Under the pieces are notes generated by a model. That model saw nothing but the letters and a program-made list of their open reading frames with translations. It was not told the origin of the DNA and did not search any database. The translations under genes and the position numbers were made by a program. This document shows positions 16,090 through 25,182 of a stretch of 64,000 nt of DNA, piece by piece; position 1 is the first letter of the stretch, and the number at the start of each line of letters is the position of its first letter. The stretch comes from Magnetococcales bacterium (GTDB lineage Bacteria; Pseudomonadota; Magnetococcia; Magnetococcales; Magnetaquicoccaceae), in the NCBI GenBank assembly GCA_015231755.1, contig JADGAZ010000004.1, forward strand, positions 124,001-188,000. Direction: 5' to 3'.

Positions 16090-17826
16090 TCAAGCTCCGC
16101 CGTTTTGCAGCAAATACTCCATGGTGGCCACCCGGTTGTACACCTCCGGATCCCGAATCCGTTCCATCCGGAACAACCCGCCCATGATGGGAAACGTAGG
16201 ATCCAACACCTGTGTCAACCAGTCTGGTGTCAAAAAGACCGGCCAGGCTCCCCGACCACGCTTCTGCTGTTGAATGGCGTAACTGTACTCCCGCAAAACA
16301 ATCGGACGCAGCAGGGTCAACCGGGTACTCAATCGATAACGCCAGGAAGGCTCTTGCGCCAAGGTGTGGCCATACACACTGGGACAAGCCGCCAGTTCGG
16401 GAGCCGCCAATTGGATCATGCGCGCCTCCAGTCGCCCCAGATGCTTGCAAGCCAACGGCACCCGCCAAGTATCCCGCACCACCTCGGCCTCTAAAAACGG
16501 ATACAACGCCGGACCAAAACGCAAATTGAGATTCAAATCCCGGGAAGACCAGAACCGTCCCCGGAACAAGGGGTAGGAACGTTCGGTCCATCCCCGGTCA
16601 ATCGGCTCCTCCCCGGACGGGGCACCCAGGGCGCGACCCATGGCCCCGGTCATGGCATCCCCATAACGGCGGGAGGAAAACGCACCGGTGACCGTTCCCG
16701 GATCCAAACGGGAATAAAAACTCCGCACCACCTCCCGCAAGGCCATGGGACGGTCCGGCAGATAATAGAAATTGCGGTAAATCTCCCCCGCCGAACCGTT
16801 CAGCAACACCCGGCCCTGGCTGCGGGCCAGCCGATCCGCCAGATCCACCCCGTTGTCGAACAATCCCCCCGGCTTCCAGCCGTCGAACGCCACCGCGTTG
16901 CGGGCCACCTGTTCCCGAAACCCTTCGAAGGCGATACCGGGTCGACGGCTTTTATCGATCACCTCCAACGGCAAACCCGCCGCCGCCGCGACCTGTCGGG
17001 CCACTGTCACATCCGGATCCCCCTGTTCCGGACCAAACACAAACAACTCAGGCTGTACCCCCGCCTCCAGCAGTAGCGCCAGTATCAACCGGGAGTCGTA
17101 TCCCCCGGAAATGGCGGTGCGCAACCGCTCCTGAAAAAATCCCGCATAAAACCGAAACAACCCCCGCAACCGTTCCAGATGGTATAACGCCGCCTCTTCA
17201 CACGCGGACGGCATGCAGTCCGAAAGAGTCCAGGGAAAAACCCCGGTCACGGGAAGATGGGTCACCGTTGGCCCGTCGAGGCATGTCAGGCTTTCCGCCG
17301 GAGCCATGCGGATCTGACGAATGAAGGTTTTTTCCCCGAAGGTCGCACCGTTGAAGGCGTATTCGTAACACCCCTGGATATCCGGCTCCGGATGACGCAC
17401 CGCCGCCAGCAAGGCCTGAAACGAATTGGAAAAACAACGCTCCCCGCCATCGTGATAGATCTTGCCGCAATCCAACCCGTCCCGGGCCAGATACCACCGT
17501 CCCGCCTTGCGCATTACCAGGGTGAAGTGTCCCCGGCAACGGCGTGCATCCAGTTGAGCACCATCAAACGTTTCCAGTACCCGCCGCAATCCCGCGGCCC
17601 CGCCCAGACCGTCAAAGGCGAACCAGCCGGCAACCGCCGCCAGATCCCCGCCGGCACTGCGGACCAAAGGCACTTCCGCTCCGTGAAACGATCCCACCAG
17701 ACACAAACGCCATCCCTCTTCCCGTATATCCGCCGCGCAGCGCAGCCCTTCGGCGGCCAGTCGCCGCAGCCAGGGAGTTGGATCGAATCCGCCCTCTTGC
17801 TCCCGCAGCAACACAAAAATGGCCAT
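16090..17826 (-). CDS. Asparagine synthetase-like protein, EPS locus
   Basis: About 578 residues with the two-part layout of asparagine synthetase B: an N-terminal Ntn-hydrolase-like region (1-200) and a C-terminal ATP-pyrophosphatase domain with the PP-loop SGGYDSR (240-246) and a later LFVFGPEQGDPD. The enzyme family adenylates a carboxylate and amidates it. The N-terminus is MAIFVLL, so the nucleophilic Cys2 of glutamine amidotransferases is absent and glutamine hydrolysis is unlikely. The ATG at 17826 overlaps the FemAB stop (TAATG) and is preferred over upstream starts. The context suggests amidation or peptide modification of a surface polymer. It is the last gene before the terminator. 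Confidence 0.8.
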   Translation of the reverse strand: MAIFVLLREQEGGFDPTPWLRRLAAEGLRCAADIREEGWRLCLVGSFHGAEVPLVRSAGGDLAAVAGWFAFDGLGGAAGLRRVLETFDGAQLDARRCRGHFTLVMRKAGRWYLARDGLDCGKIYHDGGERCFSNSFQALLAAVRHPEPDIQGCYEYAFNGATFGEKTFIRQIRMAPAESLTCLDGPTVTHLPVTGVFPWTLSDCMPSACEEAALYHLERLRGLFRFYAGFFQERLRTAISGGYDSRLILALLLEAGVQPELFVFGPEQGDPDVTVARQVAAAAGLPLEVIDKSRRPGIAFEGFREQVARNAVAFDGWKPGGLFDNGVDLADRLARSQGRVLLNGSAGEIYRNFYYLPDRPMALREVVRSFYSRLDPGTVTGAFSSRRYGDAMTGAMGRALGAPSGEEPIDRGWTERSYPLFRGRFWSSRDLNLNLRFGPALYPFLEAEVVRDTWRVPLACKHLGRLEARMIQLAAPELAACPSVYGHTLAQEPSWRYRLSTRLTLLRPIVLREYSYAIQQQKRGRGAWPVFLTPDWLTQVLDPTFPIMGGLFRMERIRDPEVYNRVATMEYLLQNGGA

Positions 17827-18878
17827 TACCCCAGATTCCTGGAAAGCCATGGCCCGATCCTCTCGGCCACGGGCAGGGGAAGACGTTTCCAAAGCTTTAT
17901 GAAATAACGGTATTTCGGATTCAGGGGATTGATTTCCGGCAGATGGGTGGCCCGTACCAGCCGATAGCGATAAGGCAGCGGCTCCGGGGTGAAACCGTAA
18001 TATTTCTTGAAATCAAACGAGCCGGATCCCAGCTTGCTGCGTCCAAAGTCGAACAGTCGTGCGCCACGGGCACCGGCATGGGTCATCAGATCCCAATACA
18101 TGAAGGCCATGGCCCCGGTGGAACGGGCCACGGGAAGCCCCCCACCATAATAAGGCAACACCTGATCGCGAAAATAAAAACTCACCACCGCCGCCACGGT
18201 TTTGCCCTGCTGTTCGATGCGCCACCCCTGACAATCCGGGCCGAACTGTTTTTTCAATTGCACGAACAAAGCGCGGGGAAAAACCGGAGTGCCGAGATTG
18301 CGCACGCTTTCGGAATAGATGTCGAAACACAGCCCGCCGATGTCGTCATCCGCCACTCCCAGCAGACCGTGTTGCATCCCGCGCCGCACCTCCGCCCGCT
18401 GCTTGCGGGGAATGGCCAACAAATTGACCTCGGGATCCGCCACCATGGGCTTGCGAAAGGTGTAATACAAATCCTTGCCCTGCCATTCCGGTCGCCGGGG
18501 GGCGGCGTTGCGACACTCCAGCCAATCCACCTGCAACGCCACGGCCAACGCTTCCGCATGGGCCTCCAGGGCCAGACGGGCCGCCTCGTCCAGGGCCGCC
18601 ACCCCCCCATAGACACAAAACGGCGTCGAAACCAGAGAATGGCCAAACAATCGGCTCTTGACCCGCACCAGCGGCAATACCCCCCGGATCTCTCCCCCCG
18701 CTCGGGCCAGCAGATAATGGGTACGATGGCCGAACACCTCCTCCGCCACCGCCTTCCAACCCGCCCGATGAAAAAAGGTCGCCTCCGGGCACTCCGCCAC
18801 AAAACGGTCCCAGGCCCCCTCTTCTCCGGCTTCCAGGGAACGCACCTCCAGGGGGACGGCAAGGCTTGCGGCACTCAC
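17826..18878 (-). CDS. FemAB-like protein of the XrtA/PEP-CTERM-associated type
   Basis: About 350 residues with the double GNAT fold of FemAB acyltransferases. Recognisable are EATFFHRAGWKAVAEEVFGHRTHYL, then GVLPLVRVKSRLFGHSLVSTPFCVYGG, and the second half YGGGLPVARSTGAMAFMYWDLM followed by FDFGRSKLGSGSF. This wording is that of the FemAB-related family found in exosortase A-associated EPS loci. The substrate is unknown; FemAB enzymes use aminoacyl-tRNA in other species. The GTG at 18878 overlaps the deacetylase stop by 4 bp and is preferred to the long upstream frame. Confidence 0.85.
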   Translation of the reverse strand: MSAASLAVPLEVRSLEAGEEGAWDRFVAECPEATFFHRAGWKAVAEEVFGHRTHYLLARAGGEIRGVLPLVRVKSRLFGHSLVSTPFCVYGGVAALDEAARLALEAHAEALAVALQVDWLECRNAAPRRPEWQGKDLYYTFRKPMVADPEVNLLAIPRKQRAEVRRGMQHGLLGVADDDIGGLCFDIYSESVRNLGTPVFPRALFVQLKKQFGPDCQGWRIEQQGKTVAAVVSFYFRDQVLPYYGGGLPVARSTGAMAFMYWDLMTHAGARGARLFDFGRSKLGSGSFDFKKYYGFTPEPLPYRYRLVRATHLPEINPLNPKYRYFIKLWKRLPLPVAERIGPWLSRNLG

Positions 18879-19780
18879 GTCCGTTCCCCTTCGATCACCC
18901 CGGCATAGACCCGATCCATCCGCTCCCAGCGAAAATCCCCCAACAGGGCCGTCATCCGCCCCTCCATCCGGCGCAAATTCAGATAATGGCGCAACCGGGA
19001 CTTCCACCCAAGACCCGGCATCCGGGGTTGATCCGGATCCAGCTCCCAGGGGTGAAAATAAAACACCCCGGAACGACCTTCTCCCTCATTGAGACGATGC
19101 CAAGCCCAACGGGAGAAAAAATAGGGATACAACCGAAAAAATCCCCCACCGCCACAGGGATAACGCCGTTTACCCAACAAAAGGGTCGCCACCGGAATCT
19201 CCACCACCCCGGTTCCGACCACACCGCTGGGCCAGAACGGATCCCGGGGAGCCTCGGGCCAGCCATAAAGATCATGTCGAATCGGGTAGACGCTGGAACT
19301 GTACACATAACCGGCTGCGTGCAGCGTCGCGAAGGCCCAGGTGTTGTCCTGGCCAATGGAATAAGTCGAGGCCCGATATCCCCGCACCGCCACACCCCCG
19401 ATCTGCTCCAGAATCAACCGGGACTCCCGGGCATCCGCCAGAAAGGTGGCCGGATCCTGTCGGGTCACCCGCACATGTTCCATGCCGTGACTGGCCAGCT
19501 CGTGTCCGGCGGCCACGATGTCGCGTACCAGGGAAGGATGACGCCGCGCCACCCAACCCAGCACGAAAAAAGTGGCATGGGCCTCATGACGGGCCAAAAG
19601 ATCCAGAATGCGTCGGGTGTTGCCCTCCAGACGGGAGGGCAGACTCTCCCACTGGTGACGGGCCACGTAAGGCTCGAAAGCCGCCACCTGAAAATACTCT
19701 TCCACATCCACGGTCAAGGCATTGAGGCGCCCCCCATGGCGGGTCGGAACACTGCCGGTATCCGGCGCGCTCCCCATCAT
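18875..19780 (-). CDS. Polysaccharide deacetylase, XrtA-associated type (NodB fold)
   Basis: About 300 residues. The NodB domain begins LTVDVEEYFQVAAFE with the metal-ligand Asp. It has ATFFVLGWVARRHP, the zinc motif SHGMEH, and GYRASTYSIG, followed by a C-terminal extension (FHPWELDPDQPRMPG and RWERM) typical of the PEP-CTERM-locus deacetylases. It would deacetylate N-acetylhexosamines in the EPS. The start is set at the ATG pair at 19780/19777, since the longer frame runs inside the kinase gene and encodes only low-complexity sequence. It has a 37-bp gap to the kinase stop and a 4-bp overlap with the FemAB-like gene. Confidence 0.88.
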   Translation of the reverse strand: MMGSAPDTGSVPTRHGGRLNALTVDVEEYFQVAAFEPYVARHQWESLPSRLEGNTRRILDLLARHEAHATFFVLGWVARRHPSLVRDIVAAGHELASHGMEHVRVTRQDPATFLADARESRLILEQIGGVAVRGYRASTYSIGQDNTWAFATLHAAGYVYSSSVYPIRHDLYGWPEAPRDPFWPSGVVGTGVVEIPVATLLLGKRRYPCGGGGFFRLYPYFFSRWAWHRLNEGEGRSGVFYFHPWELDPDQPRMPGLGWKSRLRHYLNLRRMEGRMTALLGDFRWERMDRVYAGVIEGERT

Positions 19781-19817
19781 CGCCCCGCATCCAGGACAAT
19801 CCCGCCCATCGGCAGGA

Positions 19818-20723
19818 TCACTCCTGTCCCCTGCCGAACAACCGGCTGAAGAATCCTTTCCGGGGTGGAGGGGCATCTTCCTGGCTGCCATAACCGCCGC
19901 CGTAGCCCCCACCATAACCACCGCCGTAGCCTCCACCGTAGCCGCCGCCGTAGCCTCCATATCCGCCGTAGCCGCCGTAACCACCGTAGCCATAATAATA
20001 ATAGCCGCCGCCCGGACCGCGTTTGCGGAACTTGTTGAGCACCAGACCCACGATATCGGGATTTTCCAACTGTTCCAGGGCATCCTTGACCGCGAATTGG
20101 GGGGTGCGTTCCGCCTCCACCACCATCACGATCTGCCCCATGTTGCGGGCCAGTTCCCGGGCCTCGGTGGTCACCAGCAAAGGAGGCGAGTCGAACACCA
20201 CGATACGGTCCGGACTGTCGATCAACTGCTTGATCAAAATCCGCATGTTCTCGCTGGCCAGCAGTTCCGTGGCATGGTGATGCCGGCGACCGGAGGGAAG
20301 CAGAGTCAATTTGGGCACATTGGTCTTGATCAAAACTTCGGAGTAGTTGTCCACCTTGCCCAGCAGACAATCGATCAAACCCACCTTGGCCTTGAATCCC
20401 AGAATGCGGGCCACCGAAGGCTTGGCCACGTCCCCATCCACCAGCAACACGTTCAGATCCATCTCGGCGGCCAGACTGATGGCCAGATTGATGGCGGTGA
20501 AGGTCTTGCCCTCCTTGGGAAAGGCGCTGGTCACCATGATCATCTTGCCATTGGCGACCCGTTCCGACTCTTTGCCCATGGCGTTGAGCAGCAAGGGACG
20601 CTTGATCACCCGGTACTCTTCGGCCATGATGCTGCGTCCGGCATCCGGGGTCAACACCCCCTTGGCGCGCAACCGCTCGAAGTCCAGCACGACTTTCTTG
20701 TGGATGTTCTGATAGTCCGTCAT
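19818..20723 (-). CDS. BY-type tyrosine kinase with Gly-Tyr tail, EPS locus
   Basis: 301 residues. Residues 35-235 form the cytoplasmic BY-kinase ATPase: Walker A SAFPKEGKT (about 66-74), Walker A' LLVDGDVAKPS and Walker B IVVFDSPPL. Residues 237-279 are a run of GGY/GGGY repeats with 14 tyrosines, beginning YYYY. Such a tyrosine cluster is where CapB/Wzc-type kinases autophosphorylate. The tail ends in a basic segment (PRKGFFSRLFGRG). The chain-length protein encoded upstream should be its membrane activator. The repeat tail makes the DNA low in complexity. Confidence 0.9.
   Translation of the reverse strand: MTDYQNIHKKVVLDFERLRAKGVLTPDAGRSIMAEEYRVIKRPLLLNAMGKESERVANGKMIMVTSAFPKEGKTFTAINLAISLAAEMDLNVLLVDGDVAKPSVARILGFKAKVGLIDCLLGKVDNYSEVLIKTNVPKLTLLPSGRRHHHATELLASENMRILIKQLIDSPDRIVVFDSPPLLVTTEARELARNMGQIVMVVEAERTPQFAVKDALEQLENPDIVGLVLNKFRKRGPGGGYYYYGYGGYGGYGGYGGYGGGYGGGYGGGYGGGYGGGYGSQEDAPPPRKGFFSRLFGRGQE
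19887..20015 (-). repeat. Gly-Tyr codon repeat inside the kinase gene
   Basis: The segment encodes residues 237-279 of the tyrosine kinase and is built of 9-12 bp units for GGY and GGGY. Spacing changes from GGY (first five units) to GGGY (last five), consistent with expansion by slippage of two unit types. Confidence 0.85.
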
Positions 20724-20783
20724 CTCAACGATCAGCCTCTGTTCCGCACGGTGTGATCCGTCATTTCAAAGACGAACCACGGC

Positions 20784-22355
20784 TCAAAAGGTGGGGACAA
20801 AATACAGCACACCAACAAACAGACAAAACAGTCCGCCCACAGCCATCACGAAAACCAGACTGGAATGGGCCCACCGCCCCCCGATGCCCTCATCCACCAT
20901 GGAGACCATGCCCAATACCGGCAAACCCAACACCCGCTTCATGGAGGCCGGACTGTCGAAAACCGGTCGAATCACCGACAAAAACAGCGACAAGGCCAAA
21001 CCGGCCAACAGCCCTCCCGCCAACACCACGGACGAAAACAGCGGTCGATTCGGTCCCACGGGCCTGCGGGGGGTCTGGGGACGATCGATCACCTTGAACC
21101 GTACAAAACGGCTCAAATCCTCCTCCAACTCGCCCCGCTCCCTGGCCTTGCTTTCTTGTTGCAGCATGGCGGCCATCTCTTCCTGGGTCATGGTGAGACG
21201 GGTCTGCAAACGGTTGTATTCGTTTTCGATGGCCGGCAGGGTGACTTCCTGGGCGCGGAGCCGTTTCAAATGGGATTCGGTTTCGCTCAGGCGTACCCGA
21301 ACGCTGGTCAACTCCACATCCAGCTTGCTGGCGGTCATCTTGAGGCTACGATAAACCGGATTGGCTTCCAGCTCCCAAGACGAGGCATCATCGGCGTTGG
21401 AACGCAGTCGGGCGATCTTTTCTTGCTTGAGCTGTTCTTGCTGGGCGATAGCCTGACGCAAGGCGATGACCTCGGCGTGGGTCTCCGTGTAGACGGGCAG
21501 CCGCTTTCCCCCTTTCATGTAGTGCTTGCTGAACAACTCCTGAAGCTGCTTGTTGTACGCCTCGATCTGCCGGTCCTGCTCTTCGGTGGGAGAGGCGATG
21601 GAGCCTTCGATCTCCTGCATCTGCCGCTTCACCTCGTCACGGCTCTGTTCCACCTCCCGGAGCTTGGCCTGATGCCCCTCGATGGCCCGGTTGAGACGGG
21701 TGACCCGCACATAATAACCCCCATCTTTTTCCGGAATCAGATCCAGATTCTTGTTCTTGAATTCCTGCAATTTCTGGGTAGCGTCGGCGACCTTGGCCTC
21801 GTATTCGGCGATGCGTTTTTTCAGATACTCCTCGGCGGTTCTGGCGGTGCCACTCCCCTCGGACGAGAGCGTATCCATGGGCAGACGATCCAGAATCACC
21901 TCCACCACCTGACGGGTGACCACCGGACTGTTGTGACGATGGGTGATGCGATACAGTCCTTCGCCGGTGGAAGTCACGCTGATCTGGGCGCGCAGTTGGT
22001 TCATCACCTCCTGGCGTTCCTGATCGTTGCGCACCGAAAACGACAGATCGGTCTGTTGCACCACATTGGAGAGGGTCTGGGGATTCAACAGCCCGCTCAA
22101 GACCCGATGGGCCTCGCGGGTCACATCGATCACCTGCTTGGTCTTGGAGAGAAAATCAGCGATCTCCTGGCGGGGATCCTCGATCTTGACCGTGGCGCTC
22201 GCCAGATATTGATCCTGCATCACCGCCACCGCGGCCCATCCGGAAAGACAGACAAACCAGGCCAGACCGACCATGTGCCAACGGTGACGCCACATGCCCC
22301 TGGCATGCAGGATCAACTGGAAATAGATATCGCGAAAACCAAATTCATGCTGCAT
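20784..22355 (-). CDS. EPS chain-length determinant protein (Wzz/GNVR type)
   Basis: 523 residues. A membrane segment near the N-terminus (about 28-48, MVGLAWFVCLSGWAAVAVM) and another near the C-terminus (SSVVLAGGLLAGLALSLFLSV) flank a long periplasmic coiled coil (about 170-420), plus a last membrane helix (VFVMAVGGLFCLFVGVLYF). This is the polysaccharide co-polymerase layout of the PEP-CTERM-associated chain-length family. It controls polymer length and activates the tyrosine kinase encoded 60 bp downstream. Confidence 0.9.
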   Translation of the reverse strand: MQHEFGFRDIYFQLILHARGMWRHRWHMVGLAWFVCLSGWAAVAVMQDQYLASATVKIEDPRQEIADFLSKTKQVIDVTREAHRVLSGLLNPQTLSNVVQQTDLSFSVRNDQERQEVMNQLRAQISVTSTGEGLYRITHRHNSPVVTRQVVEVILDRLPMDTLSSEGSGTARTAEEYLKKRIAEYEAKVADATQKLQEFKNKNLDLIPEKDGGYYVRVTRLNRAIEGHQAKLREVEQSRDEVKRQMQEIEGSIASPTEEQDRQIEAYNKQLQELFSKHYMKGGKRLPVYTETHAEVIALRQAIAQQEQLKQEKIARLRSNADDASSWELEANPVYRSLKMTASKLDVELTSVRVRLSETESHLKRLRAQEVTLPAIENEYNRLQTRLTMTQEEMAAMLQQESKARERGELEEDLSRFVRFKVIDRPQTPRRPVGPNRPLFSSVVLAGGLLAGLALSLFLSVIRPVFDSPASMKRVLGLPVLGMVSMVDEGIGGRWAHSSLVFVMAVGGLFCLFVGVLYFVPTF

Positions 22356-22438
22356 GCGTTCAAATCCATGCCTTTAGGTTTCTGCATTGCCGGGATCAAA
22401 AAAAAATCGACCAATCCCACCATTCACCCAGGGGTTCT

Positions 22439-23878
22439 TCATCGATTTTCGTGTTGTCTTGGCCCGGCAGCCCCATGTCCAAACAGAACCACCTCCACGG
22501 TGTGGATCAACACCAACAGATCCAAAAAAAGACCGCGATTCTTCACATAATACAGATCGTACTGCAATTTCTCCCCCGCGTCTTCCTCTGACGCCCCATA
22601 ACCGTAACGAATTTGTGCCCAACCGGTAATCCCGGGCTTGACCCGCAACCGTTCGACATAATAGGGAATGCGGGTTTTCAGGGCGGCCACGAACGCCGGG
22701 CGTTCGGGTCGGGGGCCCACGAGGCTCATTTCCCCTTTCAGCACATTAAAAAATTGCGGCAGTTCATCGATGCGGCTCTTGCGGATGAAACGTCCGACCC
22801 GTGTGATCCGGTCATCGTCCCGAACCGCCCAGCGGGGCACGCCATCCTTTTCGGCGTCGGTGTGCATGCTGCGGAATTTCATGACTTGAAAAATCCGGCC
22901 TCCGAACCCGACCCGTTCCTGGGTATAAAAAACCGGTCCCCGTCCTCCGCTTTCGATCAGGATGGCCAGGGCCGCCAGCAGCATCACCGGCGCGCTGATC
23001 AACACCAATACCAGACTGATGGAAATATCAAACAGCTTTTTGATCCCTTCGCTCCAGGGTTCCCGGTACAGCCCCTCCGAGTGGAACAACCACCAAGCCG
23101 GATCCATGGCCTCGGTAAGCAGAATGTGACGTTCCCGCTCGCAAAACTCCTGAAGATCCATGATCCGAATGCCACGACTCTTGCACTCCTGGATCTCGTT
23201 CAGGTAAAGCCCCGGGAACGGGGTTTCCAGAGCCACCACCACCTCGTCCACGTCATGCTGTTCGGCATATTCGTACAGTTCCCGGGTATCCCAGATGATC
23301 CGTTCCCGCTCCACCCGTTCCGACTCTCCCGGTACGGGCCAGAAACCGACCAACGTGCAATCGGACTGAACCTGATCCACGCTCTCCCTGGCCACGACCC
23401 GGGAGACCTGTCGGGCGTGTTCCCCGGTGCCAAAGACGATCACCCGCCGATTGAGCAGATCCAGATCCAGGATGAAGTGAAAAAAAATTGACCGCACCCC
23501 CAGGATCATCCAGAAACAAAACACCAAAGCATACCCGAACGCGCCGCGCCCGATGAACAGATCCGGAAACACATAAAACAACATGCTCATGGCCACCAGA
23601 CCCACCACGAAGCTCAACCCGACATGCAGCAGTTCGCCGGAGAACCCCTCGTCCATCAGACGCTGATAACGCCCCATGGCCGCCAGACTGGTCACGGTCA
23701 CCAGCGCGAAAAACAACGCCTTGGGCAACAGCAAATCCCCATGGATCTCGTCATGATGCTCCAGGCCCGAAAAGCGCACCGCCACGCCGATATACACGGC
23801 CAGCGTCGCCAGCACGGACTCGATGGCCAAAAGCACCATGGACCAGCGGTGCAGATAGTGACGGAAAATACGGATCAC
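22439..23878 (-). CDS. Polyprenyl-phosphate sugar-1-phosphate transferase, EPS initiation
   Basis: 479 residues. Four to five N-terminal membrane helices are followed by a CoA-binding-like Rossmann segment (RRVIVFGTGEHARQV), another hydrophobic hairpin (ISISLVLVLISAPVMLLAALAI), and the catalytic bacterial sugar-transferase domain with PVFYTQERVGFGG, FRSMHTDAE, SRIDELPQFFNVLKGEMSLVGPRPERP and KPGITGWAQ. It loads the first sugar phosphate onto undecaprenyl phosphate. It starts with a GTG at 23878 and is the first gene of the minus-strand EPS arm, behind the promoter near 24000. Confidence 0.93.
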   Translation of the reverse strand: MIRIFRHYLHRWSMVLLAIESVLATLAVYIGVAVRFSGLEHHDEIHGDLLLPKALFFALVTVTSLAAMGRYQRLMDEGFSGELLHVGLSFVVGLVAMSMLFYVFPDLFIGRGAFGYALVFCFWMILGVRSIFFHFILDLDLLNRRVIVFGTGEHARQVSRVVARESVDQVQSDCTLVGFWPVPGESERVERERIIWDTRELYEYAEQHDVDEVVVALETPFPGLYLNEIQECKSRGIRIMDLQEFCERERHILLTEAMDPAWWLFHSEGLYREPWSEGIKKLFDISISLVLVLISAPVMLLAALAILIESGGRGPVFYTQERVGFGGRIFQVMKFRSMHTDAEKDGVPRWAVRDDDRITRVGRFIRKSRIDELPQFFNVLKGEMSLVGPRPERPAFVAALKTRIPYYVERLRVKPGITGWAQIRYGYGASEEDAGEKLQYDLYYVKNRGLFLDLLVLIHTVEVVLFGHGAAGPRQHENR

Positions 23879-23979
23879 GTCGCACCCGCCCGTCCAGGAT
23901 GCGTCACCATGTCACACAAACCAATCAAGATCCCCCCCAAGAAAATGGACGCTGTCTTTCATAAATCACCCAGATGGCC

Positions 23980-24010
23980 ATTGTATCCTGCCACCCCGGT
24001 ACATGGTCAA
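23980..24010 (-). promoter_or_regulatory. Sigma-70 promoter candidate, minus-strand EPS arm
   Basis: On the minus strand TTGACC (24010-24005) is followed after 19 bp by TACAAT (23985-23980). Both boxes match 5 of 6 consensus bases, but the spacer is two longer than ideal. It lies about 100 bp before the sugar-transferase GTG. Confidence 0.45.
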
Positions 24011-24088
24011 GCATTTCCTGGCGCACGGCACCGATACACAAACCACCTCCACCGGTCACGGTTGCAGGGTCCGCCGGGTCAAAATGAA

Positions 24089-24118
24089 TTGACCTTCACC
24101 CCTCAATGACGCTATATG
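24089..24118 (+). promoter_or_regulatory. Sigma-70 promoter candidate, plus-strand EPS arm
   Basis: TTGACC (24089-24094), an 18-bp spacer and TATATG (24113-24118) lie about 100 bp upstream of the GT2 gene. Together with the minus-strand candidate it makes the 337-bp gap 23879-24215 a divergent control region for both EPS arms. Confidence 0.45.
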
Positions 24119-24215
24119 TTAACCTGACATGATCGGCAGTCCGCCGCCATTCCATACCAAAAAACAAAAAACGCCACTCTTAAAGATCCCCTCCAGACAT
24201 CTCCGACCGGAAACC

Positions 24216-25163
24216 ATGCAACCGACCTCACCTGCCATTGCCGTCATCCTCCCCTGCTACAACGAGGAACACGCCATTGGTCGCGTGGTGGAGGAGTTCC
24301 GACGTGCGCTGCCCCAGGCGCGCATTTTCGTCTACGACAACAACAGCACCGATCAAACCATGGCCAGAGCCAAAGAGGCCGGAGCCGAAGTGCGCCAGGA
24401 GTCCAGACAGGGCAAAGGTCAGGTGGTGCGGCGCATGTTCGCCGACATCGACGCGGATGTCTACGTCATGGCCGACGGGGATGGCACCTACGAAGCCATG
24501 GCCGCTCCCGGCATGATCGCGCAGCTCATCACCCACCAGCTCGACATGGTGGTGGGCTCCCGGCACGACGCCGGAGAACAAGAACAGTACCGGCCCGGTC
24601 ACAGACTGGGCAATCAACTGCTGACCCACTCCGTGGCCCTGCTGTTCGGACGGGGATTTTCCGATATGCTCTCCGGTTATCGGGTCTTTTCACGCCGCTT
24701 TGTCAAAACCTTTCCGGCCCACTCCAGCGGCTTTGAAATCGAAACCGAACTCACCGTACACGCCCTGCATCACAACCTGCCGTGTCAGGAGTTTCCGACC
24801 CGCTACATGGCCCGGGCGCCGGGCAGCGTGAGCAAACTCAACACCTATCAGGACGGACTGCGCATCCTGCTCATGATCCTGCTGCTGTCCAAAGAGGCAA
24901 GACCCTTCGCCTTTTTCGGCCTGATCTCCCTGCTGTTGACCACCCTGGCCATCCTGCTGGCCATTCCCATTTTCATCACCTTCTTTGAAACCGGTCTGGT
25001 GCCCAGAGTCCCCACCGCGCTGCTGTGTCTGGGCATGGTGATCATGGCAAGCATCAGCCTGACCAGCGGCATCATCCTGCACAGCATCAGCCGCACCCGC
25101 AGCGAAACGCACCGCTATCACTACCTGAGCCATACACCGCATCCACCTGTTCTTAAACCATAA
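24216..25163 (+). CDS. Family 2 glycosyltransferase, dolichyl-phosphate-sugar synthase type
   Basis: 315 residues. The GT-A core has AVILPCYNEEHAIGRVVEEF, YDNNSTDQT, ADGDGTYEA (the DxD-like metal site) and VVGSRHDAGE, then GFSDMLSGYRVFSRRFVK. Two C-terminal membrane helices (about 230-290) anchor it. It likely forms a polyprenyl-phosphate-linked sugar used by the membrane transferase encoded next. The ATG at 24216 is preferred because the domain starts there; the 29 residues upstream are not conserved-looking. Confidence 0.88.
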   Translation: MQPTSPAIAVILPCYNEEHAIGRVVEEFRRALPQARIFVYDNNSTDQTMARAKEAGAEVRQESRQGKGQVVRRMFADIDADVYVMADGDGTYEAMAAPGMIAQLITHQLDMVVGSRHDAGEQEQYRPGHRLGNQLLTHSVALLFGRGFSDMLSGYRVFSRRFVKTFPAHSSGFEIETELTVHALHHNLPCQEFPTRYMARAPGSVSKLNTYQDGLRILLMILLLSKEARPFAFFGLISLLLTTLAILLAIPIFITFFETGLVPRVPTALLCLGMVIMASISLTSGIILHSISRTRSETHRYHYLSHTPHPPVLKP

Positions 25164-25182
25164 AATACACGCCGAGCCCCAC

